NCBI GenBank assembly: GCA_947173485.1
Contig: CAMWFH010000001.1
Location: 186,001 to 250,000 of the forward strand
Length of the DNA stretch: 64,000 bases
Source: an uncultured Clostridia bacterium
GTDB lineage: Bacteria > Bacillota > Clostridia > Oscillospirales > Oscillospiraceae
Direction of reading: 5' to 3'
Below, piece by piece: positions 6,460 through 12,802 of the stretch (position 1 is the first letter of the stretch; each line of letters opens with the position of its first letter). The translations under genes and the position numbers were made by a program. The notes beneath the pieces were generated by a model. That model had not been told where the DNA came from and ran no database searches. It saw only the letters and a program-made list of their open reading frames with translations.

Positions 6460-7725
6460 TCACCCGAACAGGCTCAGCTGCTCCGTCTCCGCCGTCGGCA
6501 GGTCTTTTCGCTCCACTGCCGCCAGCTGCCGGGGCAGAGTCTGGGGGCTGAACCGCAGCCCCTCCAGGTAGCGCCCCTTGCACACCACGAAGTACTGGGC
6601 CCGCTTCAGCACCACGCCCAGCTTTTTCAGATCGGTAAAGTCCAGGACCGTCTCCCGGCGGGCGGTGAGGATCCGCCGGGCGCTGACGGGACCGATCCCC
6701 GGCACCCGCAGCAGCTCCTCTAACCCGGCCCGCTGGACCTCCACCGGGAAAAAGGCCGGGTGGCAGAGGGCCCAGTGGCACTTGGGGTCCAGGAGGGGGT
6801 CGAAGTTGGGGTTGGTCTCGTCCAGCAGCTCCTCCGCCTGGAAGCCGTAGAACCGCAGGAGCCAGTCCGCCTGGTAGAGCCGGTGTTCCCGAAGGAGGGG
6901 CGGCTTGGTGTCTAGGGAGGGCAGGAGGCTGTGCTCCACCACCGGCACATAGGCGGAGAAAAAGACCCGCTTCAGGCCGTACCGCCGGTACAGCCCCTGG
7001 GTCAGGGACAGGATATGCCGGTCGGTGTCCGCCGTGGCCCCTACGATCATCTGGGTGCTTTGACCGGCAGGGGCAAATCTCGGCGCGTGGCGGTACTTGG
7101 CGATCTCCTGCTTGTTCTCCCGGACCCCGTCCCGGATCTGGCCCATGGGGCGGAGGATGGCATCCTTGGTCTTGCTGGGGGCCAGGGTCTTGAGCCCCTG
7201 CTCCGAGGGCAGCTCGATGTTGACGCTGAGCCGGTCCGCCAGCAGTCCCAGAGCCGTCACCAGCTCCGGCGCCGCGCCGGGGATGGTCTTGGCGTGGATA
7301 TAGCCGTTGAACCGGTACTCCTCCCGCAAGATCCGCAGGGCGGCGATCATCTGCTCCATGGTGTAGTCCGGGCTCCGGCAGACCCCGGAGGAGAGGAACA
7401 GCCCCTCGATATAGTTGCGCCGGTAGAACTGGATGGTCAGCTCCGCCAGCTCTGCCGGGGTGAAGGCGGCCCGGCGGGTGTCGTTGGAGCAGCGGTTGAC
7501 GCAATATTTGCAGTCGTAGACGCACCGGTTGGTCAGCAGGACCTTCAACAGGGTGACGCACCGGCCATCGGCGGAAAAGGTGTGGCAGCAGCCCATGACC
7601 GAGGAGGAGGTGTTGCCGATGTATCCCGCCCGGCTGCTCCGCTTCACGCCGCTGGAGGTACAGGCGGCATCGTACTTGGCCGCGTCTGTCAAGATCTCCA
7701 GCTTCTCCATCAGGTCCATCGCCAT
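6460..7725 (-). CDS. Radical SAM putative DNA modification/repair protein (TIGR03916)
   Basis: A 421-residue radical SAM enzyme. The cluster motif is CVYDCKYC (C68, C72, C75 from the chosen start), which binds the [4Fe-4S] that cleaves S-adenosylmethionine. The core follows (SSGVCRSPDYTMEQM, HAKTIPGA), and a C-terminal helix-hairpin-helix (LLRVPGIGPVSARRILTARR) suggests nucleic-acid binding. This architecture and the TIGR03915 partner nearby define the TIGR03916 family; the substrate is unknown. The ATG at 7725 has GGGAAGGGG 5 nt before it; the ATG at 7746 has no such site. Confidence 0.88.
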   Translation of the reverse strand: MAMDLMEKLEILTDAAKYDAACTSSGVKRSSRAGYIGNTSSSVMGCCHTFSADGRCVTLLKVLLTNRCVYDCKYCVNRCSNDTRRAAFTPAELAELTIQFYRRNYIEGLFLSSGVCRSPDYTMEQMIAALRILREEYRFNGYIHAKTIPGAAPELVTALGLLADRLSVNIELPSEQGLKTLAPSKTKDAILRPMGQIRDGVRENKQEIAKYRHAPRFAPAGQSTQMIVGATADTDRHILSLTQGLYRRYGLKRVFFSAYVPVVEHSLLPSLDTKPPLLREHRLYQADWLLRFYGFQAEELLDETNPNFDPLLDPKCHWALCHPAFFPVEVQRAGLEELLRVPGIGPVSARRILTARRETVLDFTDLKKLGVVLKRAQYFVVCKGRYLEGLRFSPQTLPRQLAAVERKDLPTAETEQLSLFG

Positions 7726-7757
7726 CCCGCCCCTTCCCGCCGGCATCCGTCATGTAA

Positions 7758-7769
7758 GAACTTATGTTC
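7758..7769 (-). promoter_or_regulatory. LexA-type operator (SOS box) at the radical SAM gene start site
   Basis: Reads GAACATAAGTTC on the minus strand, matching the Gram-positive LexA/DinR core GAAC-N4-GTTC with perfect half-sites. It begins 5 bp after the -10 box, so it covers the expected transcription start, a usual repressor position. LexA itself is not in the window. Confidence 0.7.
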
Positions 7770-7774
7770 TATTT

Positions 7775-7803
7775 ATTCTAGTACAAATGCTCTCATTTGT
7801 CAA
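7775..7803 (-). promoter_or_regulatory. Promoter of the radical SAM gene, with internal palindrome
   Basis: Minus strand TTGACA (7798-7803), 17-nt spacer, TAGAAT (7775-7780): close to consensus. The spacer and the edge of the -35 hold a perfect inverted repeat ACAAATG-N4-CATTTGT (7783-7800), which could be a second operator. Confidence 0.8.
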
Positions 7804-7881
7804 CCATCTTTTTGTGCCTCCCCCGCCCTCCCGGCAGAGGGCCGGAGCAGCCCAGGATACGGAAAAAACTTGCTCCAGCCC

Positions 7882-7910
7882 TTGCAAAAAGGCCCCTCTG
7901 CCGCTATAAT
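7882..7910 (+). promoter_or_regulatory. gltX promoter
   Basis: TTGCAA (7882-7887), 17-nt spacer, TATAAT (7905-7910), about 38 nt upstream of the gltX ATG. No T-box elements are visible in the short leader. Confidence 0.85.
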
Positions 7911-7948
7911 AGGACAAACTGCCTTTTTTATAAAACGGAGGAACACCT

Positions 7949-9430
7949 ATGGATACAGCCTACTTCAAGGAAATGGAAGCCAAGATCCCCCAGGGCGGTG
8001 TGCGCACCCGGTTCGCCCCCTCTCCCACCGGCTACATGCACGTCGGCAACCTGCGCACGGCCCTGTATACCTGGCTCATCGCCCGCCACGGCAGCGGCAC
8101 CTTCATCCTCCGCATCGAGGACACAGACCAGGGCCGCCTGATCGAGGGAGCGGAGGACGTGATCTACCGCACCATGGCCGAGTGCGGCCTTGGCCACGAT
8201 GAGGGCCCCGATGTGGGCGGGCCGGTGGCCCCCTATATCCAATCCCAGCGGCGGGACACCTACGGCAAGTATGCCCATCTGCTGGTAGAGCGGGGCCACG
8301 CCTACTACTGCTTCTGTGAAAAGAAGGAGAGCGCCGAGGATGCCGGCGAGTTCGACCGGGTGGAGGACCCCTGCCGGGAGCTGGATCCGGCGGAGGCTTT
8401 GGCCCGGGTGGCGGCCGGCGAGCCCTATGTGATCCGCCAAAAGATCCCCCGGGAGGGCTCCACCACCTTCCACGACACCATCTTCGGCGATATCACCGTA
8501 GAGAACGCCGCCCTGGACGACCAGATCCTCCTCAAGCGGGACGGCCTGCCCACCTACAACTTCGCCAATGTCATCGATGACCACCTGATGGGCATCACCC
8601 ATGTGGTCCGGGGCAGCGAGTACCTCAGCTCCGCCCCCAAGTACGACCTGCTGTACAAGGCCTTCGGCTGGACCGTGCCCACCTATGTCCACTGCTCCCC
8701 GGTGATGCGGGACGCCCACAACAAGATGAGCAAGCGCCACGGGGACCCCTCCTATGAGGACTTGCGGGCCCAGGGGTATCTCACCGAGGCCATCCTCAAC
8801 TATGTGGCCCTTCTGGGCTGGTCCCCACGGGGGGACCAGGCGGAGCGGGAGGTGTTCTCCCTCCAGGAGCTGGCGGAGATCTTCGATATCGCCGGCATCT
8901 CCAAGTCCCCCGCCATCTTCGATATCGAGAAGCTGACCCACTTCAACGCCCTCTACCTCCGGGCCATGACGCCGGAAGCCTTCCACGCCGCGGCGGAGCC
9001 CTATATCCGCCAGGCGGTGACGGACCCCGCCCTGGACATCCGGGCCATCGCCGCCCTGCTCCAGGCCAGGTGTGAGCGCCTCACCGACATCCCGGAGAAG
9101 GTGAGGTTCTTCCAGGCCCTGCCGGACTACGGCAAGGACCTGTTCACCAACAAGAAGGCCAAGACCAACGAGGAGGTCTCCGCCGCCATGTTAGAAGCGG
9201 CCATCCCGGCTCTGGAGGGGCTGGAGGCGTGGACCCAGGAGGCCATCCACGACCGGCTCATCGCCCTGGCGGAGGAGCTGGGGGTCAAGAACGCCACCCT
9301 GATGTGGCCGGTGCGCATCGCCGCCGCCGGCCAGACCGTCACCCCCGGCGGCGCGGTGGAGATCTGCGCCATCCTGGGCCGGGAGGAGTGTCTGCGCCGG
9401 CTGGCGCTGGGACTAGAGAAGGTGCGCTGA
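7949..9430 (+). CDS. gltX: Glutamyl-tRNA synthetase
   Basis: 493 residues; charges tRNA-Glu (and probably tRNA-Gln, for amidation) with glutamate in the cytoplasm. The class I HIGH-type motif appears as PSPTGYMHVGNLRTALY near residue 25 and the KMSKS-type motif as KMSKRHGD near residue 260. The C-terminal alpha-helical anticodon-binding region (VRFFQALPDYGKDLF ... WPVRIAAAGQTVTPGG) is complete. ATG 7949 follows GGAGG. The SpoIIM-like gene begins 1 nt after its TGA, so they are translationally linked. Confidence 0.97.
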   Translation: MDTAYFKEMEAKIPQGGVRTRFAPSPTGYMHVGNLRTALYTWLIARHGSGTFILRIEDTDQGRLIEGAEDVIYRTMAECGLGHDEGPDVGGPVAPYIQSQRRDTYGKYAHLLVERGHAYYCFCEKKESAEDAGEFDRVEDPCRELDPAEALARVAAGEPYVIRQKIPREGSTTFHDTIFGDITVENAALDDQILLKRDGLPTYNFANVIDDHLMGITHVVRGSEYLSSAPKYDLLYKAFGWTVPTYVHCSPVMRDAHNKMSKRHGDPSYEDLRAQGYLTEAILNYVALLGWSPRGDQAEREVFSLQELAEIFDIAGISKSPAIFDIEKLTHFNALYLRAMTPEAFHAAAEPYIRQAVTDPALDIRAIAALLQARCERLTDIPEKVRFFQALPDYGKDLFTNKKAKTNEEVSAAMLEAAIPALEGLEAWTQEAIHDRLIALAEELGVKNATLMWPVRIAAAGQTVTPGGAVEICAILGREECLRRLALGLEKVR

Positions 9431-9431
9431 G

Positions 9432-10058
9432 ATGGACGTTTTACAACAGCAGGCCCAGCTGCTCCGCCGCTTCCAGCGGGAGGAGCTGCGCCGCTACCTC
9501 TTCCCCTCCACCCTGCTCTTCATCCTCTCCATAGGACTGGGGGCCGGGCTCTGCATCGCCTCCCAGGAGGCCGGGGAGGCGATCGTCGAGCAATTCATCG
9601 AGATGGCCACCCAGGCCGGGGCCATGACCGAGGAGGGGGGCATCTCCTTCTTCGGCATCCTGTCCAACAACTGGCGGGCCATGCTGCTGATCCTCTGCTA
9701 TGGGCTGCTGCCCTTCCTGTTCCTGCCGGCCCTGGCCCTCTTCTCCAACGGGGCCCTGATCGGGATCATGCTCTCCTACTACCAGCAGCATGGTCTCTCC
9801 GTCCTGCTGGCCCTGGCGGCGATCGTGCCCCACGGCATCTTTGAGCTGCCGGCCCTGGTCATCGCCGGCGCGGCGGGCCTCTGCCTCTGCCACGCCCTGA
9901 CCAGGAAGATCCTACACAGCCCCCAGGCCCCCTCCCTGCTGCAAACCGCGGAGAACGTGCTGCGGCTGCTGCTGCTGACCCTCTTCCCCCTGGTCCTCAT
10001 CGCTGCCATTATCGAGACCTACATCACCCCGGCGCTCCTATCGCTGCTGATACCGTAA
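9432..10058 (+). CDS. SpoIIM-family (stage II sporulation protein M-like) membrane protein
   Basis: 208 residues with about five hydrophobic segments. The family signature IVPHGIFELPALVIAGAAG is intact, and the SNNWRAMLLILCYGLLPFLFLPALALFSNG segment before it is typical. SpoIIM proper works with SpoIID/SpoIIP in septal peptidoglycan remodelling during engulfment; many SpoIIM-domain proteins are general membrane proteins. Since it follows gltX rather than sporulation genes, only the family assignment is safe. It overlaps the gltX transcript (TGAGATG junction). Confidence 0.8.
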   Translation: MDVLQQQAQLLRRFQREELRRYLFPSTLLFILSIGLGAGLCIASQEAGEAIVEQFIEMATQAGAMTEEGGISFFGILSNNWRAMLLILCYGLLPFLFLPALALFSNGALIGIMLSYYQQHGLSVLLALAAIVPHGIFELPALVIAGAAGLCLCHALTRKILHSPQAPSLLQTAENVLRLLLLTLFPLVLIAAIIETYITPALLSLLIP

Positions 10059-10063
10059 AAAAT

Positions 10064-10108
10064 CCTGGGGGGACGTGTGCCGCGTCCCCCCAGAAAATAT
10101 TTTTGAAA
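10064..10108 (+). terminator. Terminator of gltX-spoIIM-like operon
   Basis: CTGGGGGGACG and CGTCCCCCCAG form an 11-bp stem with a short loop; an A-rich stretch and TATTTTT follow. Located just after the stop at 10058. Confidence 0.75.
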
Positions 10109-10125
10109 AATCGCAGATCTTTGTC

Positions 10126-10153
10126 TTGACAAACGGAGAAAAATCTGTATAAT
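10126..10153 (+). promoter_or_regulatory. tRNA-Gln promoter
   Basis: TTGACA (10126-10131), 16-nt spacer, TATAAT (10148-10153), both consensus hexamers; the tRNA starts 22 nt downstream of the -10. Confidence 0.85.
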
Positions 10154-10175
10154 AGTACCTGTTCGTTATGGACAC

Positions 10176-10249
10176 AGCGGGTTTGTGTAAAGGTAGCACA
10201 GCGGACTCTGACTCCGTATGTGAGGGTTCGAATCCTTCACCCGCTGCCA
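10176..10249 (+). tRNA. tRNA-Gln (anticodon CTG)
   Basis: Cloverleaf read by hand: acceptor AGCGGGT/ACCCGCT, D stem GTG/CAC, anticodon stem GCGGA/TCCGT with loop CTCTGAC giving anticodon CTG, T arm GAGGG-TTCGAAT-CCTTC, discriminator G and an encoded CCA. Anticodon CTG reads CAG. It has its own promoter and terminator and is not part of a tRNA array. Confidence 0.93.
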
Positions 10250-10256
10250 AGAGAGC

Positions 10257-10293
10257 GCTCTGAGATCGTCAAAGTCTCAGAGCCTTTCTTTTT
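10257..10293 (+). terminator. Terminator of tRNA-Gln
   Basis: GCTCTGAGA and TCTCAGAGC pair perfectly across a 9-nt loop and are followed by CTTTCTTTTT. It begins 8 nt past the CCA. Confidence 0.88.
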
Positions 10294-10336
10294 CCCGGCT
10301 TCCGCCGCCGGTACAAAACAAAAGGAGGACTGCCGC

Positions 10337-10909
10337 ATGGCACCGCTGCCAGACGAGATTCGTTACACCTTTGCCGACCTGCTGGAATGGGACGATGATG
10401 TCCGTTATGAGCTGTATGACGGCCATCCGGCAGCGCTGGCCGCACTGTCTAACACGCACCAGCTCATAAGCGGCGAATTGTTCCGCCAGATCGCGAACTA
10501 CCTTGTGGGCAAGCGCTGCAAGGTCTATCCCGCCCCCTTCGATGTCCGGCTGTTCGAGGAAAAGGACGACAGGCCGGAGGATGTCTCCGTAGTCGTCCAG
10601 CCGGATATCTCCGTGGTCTGCGATCCAAGCAAGACCGACGGCCACGGCTGCAAGGGCGCTCCCGATCTGGTCATCGAGGTCACCTCCCCCTCCACGGTCC
10701 GCTCGGATAAACTGCTGAAATTCGACCTCTACCGGCGCGCCGGCGTGAAGGAGTATTGGATCGCCGATCCCGCGGACCAGGTGGTGTCGGTCTACACGCT
10801 GGAGAGTGGCCACTACCTTGCCGCCACTTATGGCGCTGGGGACTCCGTCCGCGTCAGCGTACTGGACGGCCTCACGGTAGACCTGTCCACCGTGTTCCCT
10901 GAGACTTGA
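10337..10909 (+). CDS. Uma2 family (PD-(D/E)XK, DUF820) putative endonuclease
   Basis: 190 residues. The Uma2 pattern is clear: YELYDGHPAAL, VYPAPFDVRLF, VVQPDISVVCD, APDLVIEVTSPST (the D-x(n)-E-x-K-like core) and YRRAGVKEYWIADP. These proteins have a restriction-endonuclease-like fold, are abundant in cyanobacteria and scattered in Firmicutes, and mostly have no proven role. ATG 10337 follows AAAGGAGG; the open frame upstream runs through the tRNA and terminator. It is a single gene with its own terminator. Confidence 0.85.
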   Translation: MAPLPDEIRYTFADLLEWDDDVRYELYDGHPAALAALSNTHQLISGELFRQIANYLVGKRCKVYPAPFDVRLFEEKDDRPEDVSVVVQPDISVVCDPSKTDGHGCKGAPDLVIEVTSPSTVRSDKLLKFDLYRRAGVKEYWIADPADQVVSVYTLESGHYLAATYGAGDSVRVSVLDGLTVDLSTVFPET

Positions 10910-10910
10910 A

Positions 10911-10942
10911 AAGAGCGGAGGCGCGCCTCCGCTCTTTTTATA
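10911..10942 (+). terminator. Terminator of the Uma2 gene
   Basis: AAGAGCGGAGG-CGCG-CCTCCGCTCTT, a perfect stem followed by TTTATAT. The convergent sortase gene ends 38 nt further on, so it may serve both directions. Confidence 0.88.
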
Positions 10943-10979
10943 TCTCCGCTGGAAATGGCCGGGACAGATGTACGGTATC

Positions 10980-11789
10980 TCACGCCACCCGCTTGGCCAC
11001 CACCACGAAGCGGCCGTTCTTCTCATGGTAGCTGCAAGTGGAGAGGGTCAGGAGCTTGTCGCCATAGACGGCGTCTACCCCGGTGTCGTAGAGGGAGGCG
11101 GCCTTGACCTGGCTGACGAACTCGTCAAAGATATCCGGCTGGGTCAGGTTGTTATATTGGTAGTAGCGAAAGACCCCGGTCTCCTTGACGTTGTAGATTC
11201 GGCTGTAGAAGGCCCCCAGGAGCTGATAGGTCCCCTCGTCGGTGAGGGTGTCGTAGTAGATGGTGGAGTGGTCCAGGCCGAAGGTCTCATCGGCGTAGGA
11301 GAGCAGGGCGGCGAACATACTGCCGTCGTTCATCCGGTGGCCGTGGATCAGGACCTGGTTGGCGCTGGGCACGCAGCCCTCCCCGATAAAGAGGCAGCCG
11401 CTGGTGGCATACTTCTTGTCGAAGCCCTTCCGCAGGTAGTATTCCCAGTTGTCCGGGGTGAACATGACGGGGTAGTCCACCACCGTATCCGGGATATAGA
11501 GCCACCCTCCCAGGTCGTTGTTCTGCTGCCAGAGGCCGTCATACTGGACCAGGACGCCGTTCTCCGAATATTTGGACTGGAGCCCCTCCCCCATGTCGGC
11601 GGAGACGCCTCCCCGCTGGAGCCGGCTCTTGATATCGTGGACCTGCTGGGCCAGGGCCGCGTTGGCCTTGCGCTCCTGGCTGGAGCGGATCAGGTCATGG
11701 GCCATCATCCCCCCGGAAAACAGGAACACCACCACCAGCACCCGCAGGAGCCATTTCCGCCAGTGGATCTTCCGCAGCTTCTCTTTCAT
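10980..11789 (-). CDS. Class B sortase
   Basis: 269 residues: short cytoplasmic Lys/Arg-rich start, membrane anchor at about 11-30, then an extracellular sortase domain. Catalytic triad seen: His in VLIHGHRMNDGSMF (H151), Cys in LLTLSTCSYH (C252), Arg in NGRFVVVAKR (R260). Class B features include the long insert before the Cys. It joins surface proteins carrying an NPQTN/NxTG-like signal to peptidoglycan or pilins. No substrate with such a signal was found in this window. ATG 11789 follows GGGGGCAGAGG; the open frame above it extends over the promoter and is not used. Confidence 0.9.
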   Translation of the reverse strand: MKEKLRKIHWRKWLLRVLVVVFLFSGGMMAHDLIRSSQERKANAALAQQVHDIKSRLQRGGVSADMGEGLQSKYSENGVLVQYDGLWQQNNDLGGWLYIPDTVVDYPVMFTPDNWEYYLRKGFDKKYATSGCLFIGEGCVPSANQVLIHGHRMNDGSMFAALLSYADETFGLDHSTIYYDTLTDEGTYQLLGAFYSRIYNVKETGVFRYYQYNNLTQPDIFDEFVSQVKAASLYDTGVDAVYGDKLLTLSTCSYHEKNGRFVVVAKRVA

Positions 11790-11822
11790 CGTCCTCTGCC
11801 CCCTTTTGACGTTTCTGCTGTC

Positions 11823-11851
11823 AGTATATGCCCTTTTCTCCAAAAATGCAA
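11823..11851 (-). promoter_or_regulatory. Sortase gene promoter
   Basis: Minus strand TTGCAT (11846-11851), 17-nt spacer, TATACT (11823-11828). Confidence 0.7.
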
Positions 11852-11915
11852 GAGGCACAATCGATACGGCCCCGGCAGCGCCGGTCGATCTTTGCAGCCT
11901 TCATGTATTTGGGAC

Positions 11916-11943
11916 TTGCATTTTCTCAGTTTTGTGTTACAAT
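11916..11943 (+). promoter_or_regulatory. Ferredoxin gene promoter
   Basis: TTGCAT (11916-11921), 16-nt spacer, TACAAT (11938-11943); the ATG is 33 nt downstream. Confidence 0.7.
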
Positions 11944-11975
11944 GGGGGCACATTCTAAATTGGAGGTTTTGCTCT

Positions 11976-12146
11976 ATGGCTCACAAGATCACCGACGCCT
12001 GCGTCAGCTGCGGCACCTGCGCTGAGAACTGCCCCGTGGAGGCCATCTCCCAGGGCGATACCCAGTACGTCATCGATGCCGACGCCTGCGTGGACTGCGG
12101 CGCCTGCGCCGCCAACTGCCCTGCCGACGCGATCGTCGCGGAGTAA
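11976..12146 (+). CDS. 2[4Fe-4S] ferredoxin (clostridial type)
   Basis: 56 residues with two CxxCxxCxxxCP cluster motifs: CVSCGTCAENCP near residue 9 and CVDCGACAANCP near residue 38, in the usual pseudo-twofold arrangement. It is a low-potential electron carrier for oxidoreductases such as pyruvate:ferredoxin oxidoreductase, hydrogenase or the HgdC-type activases found later in the window. ATG follows TTGGAGG; it is monocistronic with a strong terminator. Confidence 0.95.
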   Translation: MAHKITDACVSCGTCAENCPVEAISQGDTQYVIDADACVDCGACAANCPADAIVAE

Positions 12147-12162
12147 GCGCCTTACATCGGGA

Positions 12163-12199
12163 AAAATACACCGCAGTCCGCTGCGGTGTATTTTTTTAG
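12163..12199 (+). terminator. Ferredoxin terminator
   Basis: AAATACACCGCAG-TCCG-CTGCGGTGTATTT, a perfect stem running into seven or more T. Confidence 0.92.
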
Positions 12200-12227
12200 T
12201 ACCGACAGCACGAAAAGGAGGCTGGAT

Positions 12228-12800
12228 ATGCTGGAAGTGGAACTCAAAGCGGCCCTGGACCAGACTGGTACGGCCCAGCGCCTTCTGGCCCTGGGCTTCA
12301 CCTTCTCCCAGCGGGTGGAGGAGCGGGACACCTACTACCTGGGCATCGACCGGGACTTCGCCCAGACCGACGAGGCCCTGCGCCTACGCCGGGCCAGGGT
12401 CCTGCCGGCGGGCCGGGAGGAGACCCGGATCACCTATAAGGGCCCCAAGGCCCCCGGCGTGGTGAAGAGCCGGACGGAGTATGAGACCGCCGTAGAGGAC
12501 GGACAGGTGATGGCGCAGCTGCTGGAGGCCCTGGGCTACCGGCCCCTCCGTCAGGTGGAGAAGGTCCGGGAGATGTACGTCCGGGGGGACGTGACCGCCT
12601 GCCTGGACACGGTCACCGGCCTGGGCCCCTTCCTGGAGCTGGAGATCCTGACGGAGGCGGACCGGGAGGCGGCGGCAGCGGTCCTGCTGGACCTGCTGGA
12701 CCAGCTGGAGATCCCCCGGGAGAGCCTGCGGCGGCAGTCCTATCTGGGGATGCTGCTGGCGGGCCATAACGGCCAGGGCGGCACGGAAGGGAGGGCGTGA
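12228..12800 (+). CDS. CYTH domain protein (class IV adenylate cyclase / ThTPase-like)
   Basis: 190 residues of the CYTH triphosphate tunnel superfamily. The EXEXK signature is VELKA at the extreme N-terminus (E-V-E-L-K), followed by RDTYYLG, ALRLRRAR, RITYKGPK and EVYRG/LELEIL-type strands that line the tunnel and bind metal-triphosphate. Known members make cAMP, or hydrolyse thiamine triphosphate or inorganic triphosphate; which applies cannot be told here. ATG 12228 follows AAAAGGAGG. It is followed with no gap by the ABC-class ATPase gene, so the two are probably coupled. Confidence 0.82.
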   Translation: MLEVELKAALDQTGTAQRLLALGFTFSQRVEERDTYYLGIDRDFAQTDEALRLRRARVLPAGREETRITYKGPKAPGVVKSRTEYETAVEDGQVMAQLLEALGYRPLRQVEKVREMYVRGDVTACLDTVTGLGPFLELEILTEADREAAAAVLLDLLDQLEIPRESLRRQSYLGMLLAGHNGQGGTEGRA

Positions 12801-12802
12801 CC

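Noticed and set aside
7799..7948. T-box or riboswitch before gltX
   Set aside because: The leader between the -10 and the ATG is only about 35 nt; no T-box specifier or antiterminator sequence.
10038..10250. 70-residue minus-strand frame over the tRNA
   Set aside because: Entirely within the terminator, tRNA promoter and tRNA-Gln; no ribosome binding site.
10968..11975. N-terminal extension of the ferredoxin frame to 392 residues
   Set aside because: Runs antisense through the sortase gene. The real ferredoxin starts at ATG 11976 behind TTGGAGG, with a promoter just upstream.
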